A stretch of 5,930 nt of DNA from assembly GCA_030628805.1 (NCBI GenBank), contig DAOVQG010000289.1, forward strand, positions 1 to 5,930, read 5' to 3'. This DNA is from JAGMDK01 sp023128695. Lineage in GTDB: Bacteria > Planctomycetota > Phycisphaerae > UBA1845 > Fen-1342. Positions within the stretch are counted from its first letter, which is position 1. Each line of letters begins with the position of its first letter. The notes under the pieces were generated by a model. The model made no database searches. It was not told the DNA's origin and worked only from the letters and a program-made list of their open reading frames with translations. The position numbers and the translations under genes are program-made. Below are positions 5,879-5,930 of the stretch, one piece after another.

Positions 5879-5930
5879 GGGAGGGCGAGCCTCCCGGCGA
5901 GCCGCGGCTCGGCAGGAGCCTCGCCCTCCC
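5879..5930. repeat. 26-bp imperfect palindrome at the window edge
   Basis: The sequence folds on a centre between 5904 and 5905, and 23 of 26 pairs match. Mismatches are at 5890/5919, 5895/5914 and 5897/5912. The outer 11 bp (GGGAGGGCGAG with CTCGCCCTCCC) and inner GAGCCGCGGCTC are exact. It may continue beyond the window. It resembles GC-rich palindromes that I recall between planctomycete genes. Confidence 0.8.

Overview
The window carries a three-gene, plus-strand secretion operon (336-4490), then a convergent minus-strand gene for an exported protein of unknown function (4620-5675). The gene borders are unusually rich in palindromic and short-period repeats. High GC in most coding stretches, the ATTGACG-type heptamer repeats, the GC-rich intergenic palindromes and the protein style suggest a planctomycete-like bacterium (Planctomycetota or a neighbour). 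That placement is inference; no rRNA or other phylogenetic marker is present.

Layout: 1-335 is a non-coding leader with a 21-bp perfect hairpin (8-52), a smaller hairpin (79-96) and a possible RNA switch just before the first gene. Gene 1 (336-1370) encodes an inner-membrane HlyD-type adaptor. Gene 2 (1363-3576) overlaps it by 8 nt and encodes a full-length ABC exporter with an N-terminal C39 peptidase, close in style to the NHLM/PCAT peptide exporters. All peptidase and ATPase motifs look intact. Gene 3 (3618-4490) encodes a second adaptor, of the shorter AcrA-like kind with an N-terminal signal or anchor. The gap 4491-4619 holds a 34-bp perfect inverted repeat built of 7-bp units, placed to stop transcription from both sides. 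Gene 4 (minus strand) encodes a 351-residue secreted protein with a charged linker and probably two beta-sandwich modules. Beyond it, 5676-5930 has its ribosome binding site, a weak promoter candidate, more heptamers and a 26-bp imperfect palindrome at the window edge.

Together the first three genes should make a machine that removes a leader from a small peptide at a double-glycine-type site and exports it across the inner membrane, with adaptors bridging the periplasm. No substrate peptide, peptide-modifying enzyme or outer-membrane channel is visible here, so what is exported remains open. The clearest oddities are the palindrome read in frame inside the linker of gene 1, the 33-bp duplication at its 3' end, the use of two different adaptors, and the symmetric heptamer repeat.
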